Shown here: positions 1-11,975 of the stretch, piece by piece
How the letters are laid out: every line of letters starts with the position of its first letter
How positions within the stretch are numbered: position 1 is the stretch's first letter
Assembly: GCF_002234675.1 (NCBI RefSeq)
Contig: NC_019872.2
Location: 15,621,950 to 15,685,949 of the forward strand
Direction: 5' to 3'
Source of the DNA: Oryzias latipes
Taxonomy: Eukaryota; Chordata; Actinopteri; Beloniformes; Adrianichthyidae
DNA length: 64,000 nucleotides
Program-made: the position numbers and the translations under genes
Notes under the pieces: model-generated
The model's input: the letters and a program-made list of their open reading frames with translations, nothing else
Databases searched by the model: none
Told to the model about the DNA's origin: nothing

Positions 1-1818
1 AACTTGAGCAGCAAGGTCACAGCGATGGAGCTGGTGAGCACGGTGACGAGGATTCCGCTGAATGTGGAAAAAGCTTCCCGTGTAAGAAAAGCAATCAGGA
101 AAACCCTCTTCGTTTGTACCCTGTTCACACACACCCAGTGTCCCAATGATTGTGGAGAAGTCTTTTCACAGGCTCTGATGACCACCATCCATAACTGGAT
201 CCTCAGAGTGATAGATAATGTTTTATAGCTCTCCTAGTGGGATGGTTTGGGTTTTTTTTAAGGTGTTTTTCAAATCCAAAGCAAATCAACGCCAATGCTG
301 ACTTCACATCTTATATACAGGAAACTGCTCATTTGCTCTTAGTGTAGAAACTGTGAAAGTTAAAACCTCAAAAAATGGATTTACTATTAAAATCCACACA
401 ATGTTGAGTCCCAATTTACAAGATAAAAAATAAAATCAATAAAAAAAGACAGCAGGGTCAGAAAAATGTGGACACACCTTCCAAAAGGGAACGCTAAACA
501 AGAAAAAAAATGTTTTTTTCTGCAAGAAGAAGCCAATCAAAAGTACTTGGACCGTGTGCTTACTGTGGCTGAAGGGTTAGGCACTGCAAAAAAATGTACA
601 AAAATTAAAAGGTTGTTTCTTCTGAAGCACAGTAAGGCAATCTAATTAGAGCAGAGCGGCAGCAACATTTGCACAAACTTAAAAATTGGACCAAAAAAAA
701 AACTTTCCCCGTTTCCATGTTCCATGTTCAGATCACCTGTGTAAAAACAGCTACAATCAAAAAGGAGGCACTTTATAAAAGAGTATATAGTTTTCTAGCC
801 TATATAGCATTAATCAGTATACTGTGTATTTTATATACCATTGTAATGTGTCACTTTATATTAGAAATGCGGTAGTTTATGCAAAAAGAACTACAGTATG
901 TACTATAGTTTTTGTCAGTCTATTTGCATTGCTATAATATTTACCATAGTAATGTACAACTTAATACAAAAAACTGGTTGTCAAGTAAAGTATTTCCACT
1001 TTTTTCAATGGTTTTGTGCTACACAATAATTATAAACCTTAAAAAATGTGTTTGAGGAATATTAAGTATTTTTTTTATAAAACCGATGTACATCTTCTTG
1101 CTTTTGATTTTCCCCCCACATTTTATACAAAACAGATCAATCTGTATTTCTTTGACTCTTTCCTTAAAAATATCATTGTGATGCTTGTGTCTCTTGGACA
1201 AAAGAAGCCACCATAATACTAGTTAGAGTTAACACAATTTTGAAACCTTAAAGTAGCACAAAAACAGTGAAAAGGAGATATGTAGGTTTTTATGGGCAAC
1301 TGTTCCTTAATAGGTCAAATGAGTTTAAAGTGACAGGTTGCAGTTAAACCTTAAACCACCTGCTTTCTGAGGAAGAATAACACCTGATTGCATTTTTGCT
1401 TTCAAGCATTTCTGCGTCTGTTTGGAGGAAATTCTTAGAATTTTGTCAGATTTTCTCAAGTTAAAAAAAGTGGCCTGTTAATCGAGTCACAAATGGACGA
1501 CAAAAATGTCATAATTACTAAAAATACAGCAAACCAACCAACGACTTTCCTTATTCCCCGTCTGGACATGGTGTTGTGTGTACATTGTGCACGTGTGTGT
1601 TTGTTTGGCAGACATTTGGTTGACAGAAAACAGCAGACGGGACCGGGGATGAGACTTCCAGGGTCTGAGTGTTCAGACTCCAGTGAGCGGTTGTGTTGTG
1701 GCAACAGACAGTCATCTCCTCGCAGGTGGAGAGTGGCGCTCTGACCGCCGTTGCCATCCGGACCAAGGCGGAGATCAACAGTCTGAAAGAAAGACAGTGG
1801 AAGAAGGCGGAACTTTAA
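1..1818 (+). CDS. 3' end of an unrecognised gene (two exons)
   Basis: The window opens inside an apparent coding exon (1-81) that ends at a good donor (CGT|GTAAGA), in phase 0. A final exon at 1726-1818 follows a pyrimidine-rich acceptor ending TCGCAG. It is also in phase 0, gives 30 residues rich in K, E and R, and stops with TAA at 1816-1818. Joined, the tail reads NLSSKVTAMELVSTVTRIPL... then ...INSLKERQWKKAEL-stop. It is hydrophilic and has no membrane segment or domain I recognise. A further exon may hide in the 1.6-kb interval between them. A possible polyadenylation signal (AATAAA) lies near 2383. The opposite strand of 1-57 can be read as a hydrophobic segment, but that reading has no partner exon. 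I infer the gene from splice signals and phase agreement; the family is unknown. Confidence 0.4.
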
Positions 1819-4607
1819 AGGCCATCCATTAACAAGCAGTAAAGTGGAGTTCATCATTTCCAGTCTGATGTAAGTGTTCACACTCTGAGTGCTAAAGATG
1901 ATGAACCAGTTCTGTCAAGATTACAACTTCACTTAAGCATACTGCTCTTGTTTATTCTGGAGCTCCTGCTGGCAGCTTGGGTAAATATCACATGATGCTC
2001 CATATCGTTCTGGAAGGATTTTCAGATTGGCCATTGTTGCACATGTCAATATTGTGTGCCTTTGACTCAGATTTATCAGGTTTATTTCCCCTCTTTATGA
2101 GCCACCTGAAGAACACAGAGTGCTCTACTTCTGATTGTGTCAACTAAACTCAATCAGATGCAGCAACAAGTAAACTGCCAGGAAAAAAAGTGCTAAAAAT
2201 AGTACCTTACTTCACAGAAAATCAGACTATATCAAAGTTTGAATGGTTGAGTAGGTCTCAGTACTCATCAGATTTTTGTTCTTTTTGTAAAAACAGTCTT
2301 TCTTTTAAGGAATTTTTATAAATAATACAGCAGTTAAAAGAATTTGGGGGCTATTTGTACTAAAACAAAAGGTAGTGTCAGCAATAAAGTTTAATTAAGG
2401 CATTTTACGGCTGCACTTAACTGAAAGTGGGGAAAACACTAAGCCTGAATTAATAGCCATTTGACCACAGAGTGGCCTTTATTACATCAAACTGACACCA
2501 ACCACTTATGGTAGATCAGAAATAAGTTGACAAGCACTTCTGAAAGGAATATAACTTTTTCAAAGTGTGTGTTTTTTAAGTGACAATGACGTTCCTCTTC
2601 TCTGCAGAATCTAAACAATTCAGGGCTTGGATGTAAATATGTTTGGATCAAGTCCCCTGTGCCAAAACACCTAAAGCTAGACTGATATTGCATTTCTTTT
2701 GCTTTGATGGTTATAAATCAGCTTGTGCACTCAACAAGTGTCCCTTGTGCATAAAATTCTACAGCATAATACTTCCACCACCCTGCTACACATAATGTAA
2801 TATCACATGACCACTAAACAAGGCACACAAAAATCAATACCCAGGTTTTTACAAATGTTCATATATAAAACTTCACACATGTCAGTGGCCATAGTGGTGG
2901 AGAGCAGCTTTCTCAGGGGGAGTTCCCTTAAGACTTTGAGGATATTGATCAAACGCTGTGAAATCGTATCACTTTTGACTTTTTCCTGCTGTTTTTAGAT
3001 CAGAATTAGTCTTGATGTATTTAGGAAAGATGCTATATATATATCTTATGATCAGATACCAGAGGATTTCTGCACTTCTTGCAAGATTGACAAGTTTTTG
3101 GCTAGAATTTTAAAATAATTCATTTTAATCAGAGTCTAATGATAAAAGACTGATCAGGTGTAGTTAGAAAAAAGAAGCTAAAGCAAAAACCATTCAGCCT
3201 TTGGCTTGCTTTAAATACGCATAAAATCACTGATCCTGCAGCTGCAGTGGTGCAAGCACTCAATCTATGCTTTTTGAAATATTATTTTTTAAGGTCTGAA
3301 TTATAGCCTAAAAGTTGAATGTGGTTCATTTGAATGGGAGCAAATTAGGCTGATTGCATCTAGATGTGACAGTGAGTTTACTAGATTATTTCAGTCTAAG
3401 TGAATCGACTATTATTTAAATTTACAGCAATTTATCAAAAACTGCAGAGCAAGTTGTGGTTCTATTTATTAGACATTTGGAGCCTTTTTTAGGTTTTAGG
3501 CATTAGTACAAGAACTGGGTATTACTGTCAAAATACTGATTCTATTTCAGTTTGCAAAATTAGGATTTGATATACAATTTAACACATTTTAATTTAATAG
3601 TTATTGTATTTTTCAATTTTTTGCCTAAAAAGTTACAAGAGATTGATTGCTTAAGTACAAACATGGATTTATATGAGTAAATATTGTCTTTTTCTGCAAT
3701 AAGTGCAGCCACCAACCTCACCGTCAGCTTTCATGCTCCCACCTGAAACGGAAAACTGCTATTCCATATACGTGGAAGCAAACGATTGTCATCCTTAAAC
3801 ATGAACCGCTCATAAAGTGTCATCTGTGCATCGCAAGTGAAACCTCAACCCTGCAGCCAACAGCGCACCCACGCATCAACATAAACACCTGGCCTCGGTT
3901 CCATCCCCTCATCCTCTATTCATGTGAAATGGCTCATTACCAGCAGACAAATCAATTGGCTTCACTCTCTCAACACCCACTTGTGAAAATAAGAGACTCT
4001 ACAGACAGCCCAAAGACTGGAAACAGTGCTGCCCACCAGCTCGCAGTCGCGCTCCACATCAGCTCAAGATGAAAGGAGAAGTGACTAAGACTCAGACAGG
4101 AGGTTTGTCTGCAGACTATGTGCATCAGAATTTGTATTCACTTAGACAAACATTACCAGGAGACTTGTAGTTTGTTCTTTTAGGAAACATAAAAAATGTT
4201 TCATCTCCTCTGGCATTGCCATTTCGTACATTTATCTTTATCCACTTAGCTTTCTATTATTTCAAAGCTGAAAACATACAATTTATACAAAACTTTATGC
4301 AGCAAAACTCTGACAAGTGTGATGATGAAGCATTTAAATGAGCTAAAGTTGTTATTTCTGTTTTTTAATACCTTTTCAGAGCCAGATTTTCCTTCAATGT
4401 ACTGCTCTTCCTGATTTTCTAAAGGACTTTTCAACCATTTATGTAAAAATTAGCTATTTTTTAAAAACTTTTTTAATCCAGACTTACTAGTTTACCATCT
4501 TCAAAAAATGTAAAGACAAATTCTGCCAAGATTTTTATTTTGCAAACACTGCACAACTCTGAATCCCTGCATTGCTTGCCTCTTTGTGTTTGAATCCTCA
4601 TTAACTT
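1819..4607. other. Noncoding interval between convergent genes
   Basis: AT-rich sequence without a supportable gene. The left part is probably 3' UTR of the + strand gene ending at 1818. The right part may contain the distal 3' UTR or a small terminal exon of the IRS gene on the - strand. The segment 3700-4080 is somewhat more GC-rich than its surroundings, but no open frame with splice sites was seen there. Confidence 0.4.
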
Positions 4608-5060
4608 TAAAGACCCACTCCAATGAAAATGCTGTTTTTGATGTTTTTCACGTGCTCTTGCTGCATTTTTCTCATGATGAAGGACATATATAAAGAAAAT
4701 TAGGCTAAAAATTGCCTTTCTGGGTATGTCTTGATTCAAATTGTTGTGAATTGTGAGCAGACAAAAAAAATGACGGTTAAAAAAACGTAGCTGTTACGTA
4801 TGTGCTACAATATTGCTCGCCATTCTTGTTGCATCACTAATGTTAGCTTGGGGTTGTGAGGGACTGTAAGCTAGTGGGGGACAGTGCAAAGGGATGACGG
4901 GAAATGAAGACTTACTCTGGCTTACACTGCTCCAACAGTCCCACTCACAACTCAAAGGGGGAATTTCTGAGGAAGTCCTGCTGCTCTGCAGAAACTATGT
5001 CCTAGAAAATGGCACAGGTGTTTTGATTTTGGCTAAAAATCCCAAAATGGCTCAGACATA
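4608..5060 (-). repeat. Dispersed repeat family A, copy 1 (inverted)
   Basis: On the - strand this stretch matches the repeats at 48466, 51825 and 56972. It shares the block 'catagtttctgcagag...ttgtgagtgggactgttgg' in interrupted form, and the end motif 'ttttcattggagtgggtc' (position 4608 region). It is the most diverged of the four copies and lacks a readable peptide. Its length and ends are approximate. No target duplication was found. Confidence 0.5.
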
Positions 5061-5490
5061 ATCCCTGTGAGAACGCTCAAATACAGAGAAAAGACTATAA
5101 ATACTGAGGGGCACCTGTTGAAAGGTTTGGCTGCTGTTAAAAAAAATTGTGACTATCCAAAGATTTAGAAGTTATCATGTACTTTGATACATAGTGTAAT
5201 TTGTTAAATATTAATTTATTTTCCAGTTATTACAGTTAAAGAATTTTGTACAGGAGTAGCACAACTTACTTATAGGTTTGACATTTTTGTTTGACTTTTT
5301 GCTCATTTTTTTAAAGAATTTCTCAAATGAAATTTTAAAAAAAAAGCTTGTTCTCTTCTTGTTTGTGTCTTTTAAAAACTAAATGTATAGTTTAACAGGA
5401 TATGTACAAAGTTTAACAGCCAGATTATCAAGTTACTCCATCATAAGGACTCTCATTTTTAAGGCTGGTTGATAAACCTGCAGCACTCAC

Positions 5491-8400
5491 CTTGACCATC
5501 TTTTCTGTTGTTCTGGCTTGCTCTTAGTTCCTCTGACTTATAGAAATCAATGCTGGCATAAGTGTTCAGGCCAGAGCCAGCACTGCTACCCATAGCACCT
5601 CCGCCCATATTGTAGACTGGAGAGGAGCACTCCACTCCAGCTTGAGGGCTCTCCTTCATGACCAAGTCAAGGTCAATATAGTTAAGGCCTTGTTCTGCAG
5701 ATGAGGTGGAGGCTTGTGGCGGGGGTGTTGCAGACTGCCCATTCTCCCACAGCGAGCAGTCCAAACCTTGCCGATGACCTACTGGCTGACTGCCCTCTGG
5801 GAAGAGGGAGGTAGAGGAGGGTGGGTGATGTATTATAGAGGAGGTCGACTTGAATGTCTCAGAGGGGTGTCCTTGCTGGTCATCTCGGACCAGTCTGCTA
5901 CTCCGGTCAGGAGACTGGAAAGACTTGACAGGGGAAAACCCCAAACTAGTCTCTGGTTCCATCTTTAAGGACTGATTTGGGAGGATGGCAGGTCCTATGG
6001 AGATGCTGGGGTCTGCACATTTACTGTCCATAAAGTGGGTAGGAACATCTGTTGGCATTTTTGTTCTGAATCTGGCACTGGCTTTTGCTGCCAGAGGAGA
6101 AGGCGTGCTGTGTTCATGTCTAGCCTGGGGGGCGACGGTTGGTGGGCTGCCCTGATGGGTGCTACATGTGGATCTAATACAAGTTTGGGGTAATGAGGGT
6201 TTCCTCAAATCCATGCTGACGTATTCGGGAGAGGTGGATATTGGGGCGGAGAAGCTGCGGGGAAGGTTGGCGGGGCAGAACAGTGGTTTGTTCACGGGTC
6301 GCAGAGTTGCATGGATAACAGGTTCTCCGTGCTGAGATCCTGCACATCGTCCTGCATCTGATTTACTGTCTTCCTTGAAGACAATGCTGACATACTCACC
6401 AACGGCCTGAGACGCTGATGGCAGTAGATTCTCCTTGACCCTGGGAAGGGTGTTGGCTTTCGTTATGTCCAAGGAAATACTGAGGGGTCGCCCCTTCCTT
6501 TGTTGCTTAGGGCTCTTACTACTTGATCCTCGTTTTTGGTGATGACGACCTTCTTTTGTTGATGTCCCCGCACTCTTGTATTCTGCTCCGGCTCTTATAA
6601 GACTTAACCCCCGCCCTGCAGATATTGACCTGTCTTCAAGGCTTTCACTGCTGGCAGAGCTGGAGGAGAAAGATGAGGACGACATGGAGAGCTGGCAGCC
6701 CCCCGCAGAACCCACTGAAGTTTTGTTTTTCTTGCTGTACCCCGCCCCACCTCCCACTCCAATGTTTTCATGTCCACTGACGTCTTGTTTTCCTTCTGCT
6801 GTGCTTAGGTCATCCTCAAAGCGGGTATAAAGAGCATGCTGGTAAGCTCGAGGCAACGAAAAATAGGAATTAAGCATTTTTGGTTGCAGCTGGTGCTGCT
6901 CGGGGTGGGAGGGTGGTGTGCTGCAGGCGGAGCGGCTGCTCAGAGGGGAGACATTTATGTAGTCGCCAACATTTCGGCTCTCAATACTGGCTCTGCAATC
7001 CCACATCCCCAGTCTGTACAGGTCTGTGGAGCTGCTGCTGTTAGGAGACATGACCATATAGCCCTCTGAGCTAGGCTGGTGGATGTGCTGAGGTGGAGAC
7101 ACGCTACTGTTGGGTGTCATGGCCATATACTCGTCATCTGCTCCAGGTTTAGCACTGGAATCAGACACACCTATTGAGAGGGAGAGCAAAACAGGAGGAG
7201 ATGTCACTCCAGGCAACATTGACATGTATCCACTATCGACTAGTCCTGTGTCCACTCCGCTCCTGCTTTTTCCTGCCCTTTTTCCACCCCCCCTTCCAGC
7301 ATCAAGCTGCCCTCCTCTACCCGCTAAGCTTCCTGAGCCCTGGTGTAAACCACCTTGCTCTCTATGAGTATTCTGTGACATGATGGCATATTCTTCATCG
7401 TCCTCATCGTCCTCTTCTTTTCTATGTGGGGTGAGGCGCTCGTGGGAAGCCATGGGCAGGGAAGCCCTCTTGCTCAGCAGCCTGCGTTCCGCTTCAGATT
7501 CTCGGCTGGATGACCGCCGCAGAATCCGCCTGCCTTTGGAGCGATGGTGAGAACCGAGAAGAGCCTCTCTCTGCCCCATCACTATGTAGCTGGAAGCTGT
7601 TTCTCCATGGACGTGGTGTCCAGAAATACTGGGGATGAGCAGGGAGTGCTCCCCAGGACTGGAACCGTACTCGTCCGAGGACCCATAGTCACTTGGAGAG
7701 CCTGAAACAGAAACTCTTTGAGAAACACGAGGATAGGAGCAGATAGTCATGCCCCCCACAGCAGCCCCCACGAGGCCACACTCTGATCCATGACCAGAGC
7801 TGGAGGACAGGCTTGGGGCTGGAGACGGAGCAGGGTTGGGTGTGTATCGCGCAAGGCTGAGGGTGATCTTAGCAGGAGTTGGGGCTCTTGTCGGTTTGGG
7901 CCTCAGTGTTGGCGTTGTTGAACAGGATCCGTTTAGACTTGGGCTGGAGCTGGCCCATGTGCCTCTGGCACTAGCGCCGCTTTCTTCCGACCTGGCTCCT
8001 ATACTGGCTGTCCGTGCTCTTGGGAAGCCGTGGCGTAATGTCGGTGATGTACTCGTGCTGCTTCCTCCAGTTCCAGGAGTCTCCGTGCGCGCTCGCCTGG
8101 AGAAGCCCACCTGGCTCGGGGGCAGGTTTGGATGATGACGCCGACTCGGGACGCTGATTGGATTTGAAGAAGTCCCGCCTCCGCAAGACGTCCCCACAGA
8201 CTGAGACTTACTGCGCTGACGAAACTCCTCACTTAAGGCCTTCATGGCCTCCAGTAGAGTCTCGTGCATGTTTTGAGCCACCACAGAATCATCCACTTGC
8301 ATCCAAAATTCTCCAGGACCAGTGATAGCAGAGCGTCCTACTTCAATGAAGAAGAAGTTCTCCGAATGGCCACACCGGCGAACATTCATCAACTGCAAAA

Positions 8401-9991
8401 CAACGGCGGCCACATCCGAGTTGAGTTTGACAAAGTTGACTGTCTTATCGGTTAGGCACAGCCGGTAGATGCCCACTAGGTTCCTGGCGTGTCCCAGACC
8501 TTTAGGCCAGACCTTAACTTGCCATACTTCTTTAAAAGTTGGAACAGGAGATGGAGAGCTACACTCTCCACTACTGCCGTAGTCTTCAGGAGTTTTACCT
8601 GGGACAAAACCAAAAAACATAAATAAATAGTTATAGAAAATAAACTGATTAAAAACAAACAAATAAAATCCAAATGAACTAAAGTATAAGGAAATACTGG
8701 TGTATACGTGCAAGAGTGTTTTCTCTATGTGACATGATTTCATTGAAATGACTTTACAGCTTCTGCAGGTCATAATGCATTATTTAAAAACAGCTTAACT
8801 GTGAAAAATCACCTTTTTTTTCTCACAAAAATAACAAAAACACTGCTCTGCTGCCATTCTCCTGTTAGGTTATCACAGCTTTAATGTGACTAAGCAGCGT
8901 CTGAGTGTCCACCCATAATGTAAAATGTAATTGTGTTTCATAGTGGTTAAGCTGTGGTCTTCACAAAATGGGGAGTGTGTATTATTCCAGTGCGCATCTC
9001 GTTAGGGTTCACAACAACACATTAGAGCCGGGCAAGCCCATCAGTCTGAACGAGGCGAGGGGGAAAGGGGTGGGGGGCATCATAAGATTTTTAAAAAAAA
9101 TGTAAACATACGATTGAGCTAGAGCAAAAAATAAATAAATAAAAGGATTCCGAAAAATAAGAAAGGCGCTATTTCCAGGGAGATCTCCACACCAGCAGCG
9201 CAGAGGAGCGCAAATGTAGGTTAGAGCTGTGCAGAAAAACAAAAACACGGGCTGCAGCTGAGTGCACCGCGATAGGCTACTACTATATGATGCATCCCTT
9301 GGATGGTTGCTATATGCCCACTGCGCCATGCAAAAACCCACCGCCATGTGAGAAGATCCGCATTTCAGTCAAAAAAAAGGCGCTCATTCCGGATTATTTG
9401 TGCACATGAGGAATGCATCGCGTCTCATTGTGCCAACAGGCGCAGATTAGGACAAACCAGCGCGTATTAAAATGTGCTGCACATGCCGCCCATAGCGTGC
9501 AGATCAGCCCAGTCAGATGCTCCTGTTTAAAAAAAATAATAGCTGCACCCACTGAAATCATTTATTCAAATCAATGTGGAACACTAGGTAAAACATTTTT
9601 GAGATGGTGCAGAAACACCGAGGATCACTTTTCACATCTTACAGTTGCACTGAAGGTCCAGCATCGCCTGGTACCACTCGTTCTGGACCTCCTCGCTGTC
9701 CGCGGCGATGGCAAAGCTCTCGCTGCGGGTATAAAGGACTATCATGTGCTTGTTCTTGGAATCTGCCCGCTTGTTGATGTTGAAGCAAGTATCCAGGTTC
9801 AGCACTTTCTTGGGCACCGGCGATTTGCTGCGGAATTTTTTCTCGTTCTCGTAATACTCCAGTCGAGCAGGACCAAGCTCCGAGGCCGACCTCAGAACGA
9901 AGAACCGCCGGTGCATTGATTTATGCTTGCGGAGGTAGCCGCTTTTCTGCACGTCTTCATAGTTCTGCGGCTCGCCTGCTTGGTTCTCCAT
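5491..9991 (-). CDS. irs3: Insulin receptor substrate, IRS3-like (PH-PTB docking protein)
   Basis: Docking protein that couples activated insulin/IGF receptors to PI3-kinase, SHP2 and Grb2 beneath the plasma membrane. Exon 1 (9991-9643) encodes the start and a PH domain (about residues 12-115, with SMHRRFFVLR and CFNINKRADSKNKH). A phase-1 intron leads to exon 2 (8598-5491), which encodes the PTB domain (about 138-240; GPGEFWMQVDDSVVAQNMHE) and a long Ser/Pro-rich tail. The tail has YXXM sites at Y454, Y520, Y574, Y607, Y630 and Y909, a YXN site at Y663, and SHP2-type sites at Y1090 (YIDL) and Y1130 (YASI). About 1152 residues are encoded to 5491. A perfect donor (AAG|GTGAGT) there suggests a small terminal exon I could not locate; reading on instead stops at 5459. 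IRS3 is chosen over IRS1/2/4 by synteny with GNB2 and SLC12A9 (human 7q22 carries IRS3P), so the paralogue is inferred while the family is certain. Confidence 0.85.
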
Positions 9992-10400
9992 GAGCGCGGT
10001 GGGGGATCACTGAAAACAAGGTCGTGGTTTTAAGGCGTGAAGCGCGAACCCATGCGGTCTCATCCTTCATCAGCTACATCTCGTCCCCGCCGCGTCCACA
10101 TTAAAGTGTGAGGCATGTGTGCGAGGGGCTCAGGATGCCGAGATCACCCGAAGCATGCTTGGGGGTATGGTGTCATTCTTCTGAGTCCGGCGGCTGCAGG
10201 AGGATCCGCGCACGGAGCCCGCGCCGCGTCCACCGCTCCGCGTCCCGCAGCCCAGCCCAGTCCCCCGGTCAAACCACGGCGCGGTTCAGCTGCTCGAGGA
10301 CGTCTCCTCCTCCACCTGTCTGAGGATGCCCACAGCCGGAGTGCGCCGTTCAGACATGCAGGGGAAGCGCTGCACTTCCGATTCAAACTTTCAAATTAAA
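9992..10400 (-). promoter_or_regulatory. GC-rich 5' region of the IRS gene
   Basis: Immediately upstream of the IRS start codon the sequence becomes GC- and CpG-rich (10020-10330), unlike the AT-rich flanks. This is consistent with a CpG-type promoter plus 5' UTR read leftward. No TATA box was seen. The small open frames here on both strands are by-products of base composition. The transcription start is not determined. Confidence 0.4.
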
Positions 10401-10436
10401 ACAACAACAAAGAGCATGTTTACATACCTGCAAATA

Positions 10437-10439
10437 ATG

Positions 10440-10483
<44 letters not shown>

Positions 10484-10625
10484 TCAATAATAATATCAAT
10501 AATAATAATGATATAACTATCAATAATAATAAATAATATTAGTTATTATTAGTATTAGTAGTAATATTAATAATAACGTTAATATTATTGTTTTATTATT
10601 ATTACATCATTATAACAATAAAACA
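10437..10625. repeat. (AAT)n microsatellite and derived AT tract
   Basis: An uninterrupted run of ATA/ATT triplets (about 10440-10485) grades into imperfect AAT/ATT repeats to about 10620, upstream of the IRS gene. Confidence 0.9.
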
Positions 10626-11769
10626 GACTTTACATGAGTTTATTTCTTATGACTCCCTGGTAGCTCGGGAGTGGTAAACCTTAACCATTCTCATTAAATC
10701 CCATATTTAGTGTCATTGAATAAATAGAACTGTACTCTTTAAACTGATAAAGGAGAAACTAATTATCAATTTTAAAGAGTTCCCTTGTTGAAAAATGTTT
10801 ATTCTCCGAGCTACGTCCTAATGTAAAAAAAAAAAAAAAAAGAAGTTCCAAATGGAATTCAGGCTGTACATTTTATTTGTTCGTTTGTTTATCTATTTAT
10901 GTTGGTGCTGGGTTCCTATTGACTTAAATCACTAAATCATTACTTTTTTTTGTAACGTTTGTGAAGGTAGATGAAAAGCTTTTACCAAGAAATTGTGATA
11001 TTTTTTTTTTATCACAAGGACTGCAGGTGTTTTGTGCTTTTATTTCGAAAGCAGCTGTGCCAAGCTTCCGGTAAGTTCCTGTCTGTCTGCGTTTTACTAG
11101 ACTCGCCTGCTGCTCAGCTCGCACCTCTAAACCGGCGTGTCAGTCAGTCAGGTACCCGAGACAGAAGCACGCTGAGGATCGCCGTGTCCCGCCGTGAAAA
11201 AATCACGTGGATGATCGGAACGTTTCAGGTGCATAAATCGGCGATTTAAGTCAAGGATTACTAAGATTATACAGTGTAAACAAGTATCTGCAGCCCCAAA
11301 TTCACACCCTTCTGAAGGATGTCATGCAAATGCACGAATATCAGCTACTGCAAAATGCACAGCAGCATAATGGAGGAATGGGGATGGGTGATGACAGAGG
11401 AATGTCATTTATCCAAGCTTCTGGCATTTCAGTGCAAAACTTTAAGGATAAACTGATGAAAATAAATCCAAATAAATTAGCAAAGTGCAATATATCTAAT
11501 AAATCTGTAATACTTTACATTTACTGGTCCTTTTATGAAGAGCTTTTCTTCTGATTTTTTTTCCCCAAATAGTGTTTTTACGGAGCACAAAGATAAAGTG
11601 TAGTGACATGATTTTCCGTCTTTAGTAATGGTGGCACTATGGCACCGCTTTCAGTCAAAGGTCAATCAGCAAACCAATGAAAAACGGAAATTTGAACAGT
11701 TTTGCTTATATGTATGTGTCAATCCTATCCAAAGTGACATCAGAAAATTTCAAATTTCCATCCATACAT

Positions 11770-11975
11770 TTTTAGAACCTTTCGAGGTCACAGGGCTGCT
11801 GGAGCCAACCCAGCTACTGTTGGGTGAAGGCGGGACACGCCCTGAACAGGTTGCCAGTCTGTCGCAGGGCCACACACTGGCACGCATACTTAGGGTGAAT
11901 TTAAAGTCACCAATTCACCTTTGAAGCAGGTTTTTTAACTGAGGCAAGAGTGACAACCACTGTTCTACCGTGGAG
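11770..11975 (+). repeat. L2-type LINE/SINE 3'-tail fragment
   Basis: Contains the familiar fish retroposon tail: 'ggagccaacccagct', 'gaacaggttgccagtctgtc', 'gcagggccacacac' and 'aatttaaagtcaccaattcacc'. I recognise this consensus from L2-like LINEs and the SINEs that borrow their tail. The copy is truncated, and its 5' part and any target duplication were not resolved. Confidence 0.65.

Noticed and set aside
1-57. Hydrophobic minus-strand reading (GILVTVLTSSIAVTLLLK)
   Set aside because: Complement of the better supported + strand exon and without a second exon.
1456-1881. Minus-strand frame of 141 codons
   Set aside because: Overlaps the better supported + strand terminal exon; translation shows no domain and no splice partners.
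5714-8455. Plus-strand open frames opposite the IRS exon
   Set aside because: Antisense shadows of a long coding exon; no splice context or domain.
8599-8773. N-terminal 58 codons of the long IRS frame
   Set aside because: Upstream of a strong acceptor (TTTTGTCCCAG at 8599) and made of Phe/Leu/Tyr-rich intron translation; the true N-terminus is the PH exon at 9991.
11324-11554. Plus-strand frame with MQMHEYQLLQNAQQHNGG
   Set aside because: Mildly protein-like but isolated, with no flanking splice signals, and ends in AT-rich translation.
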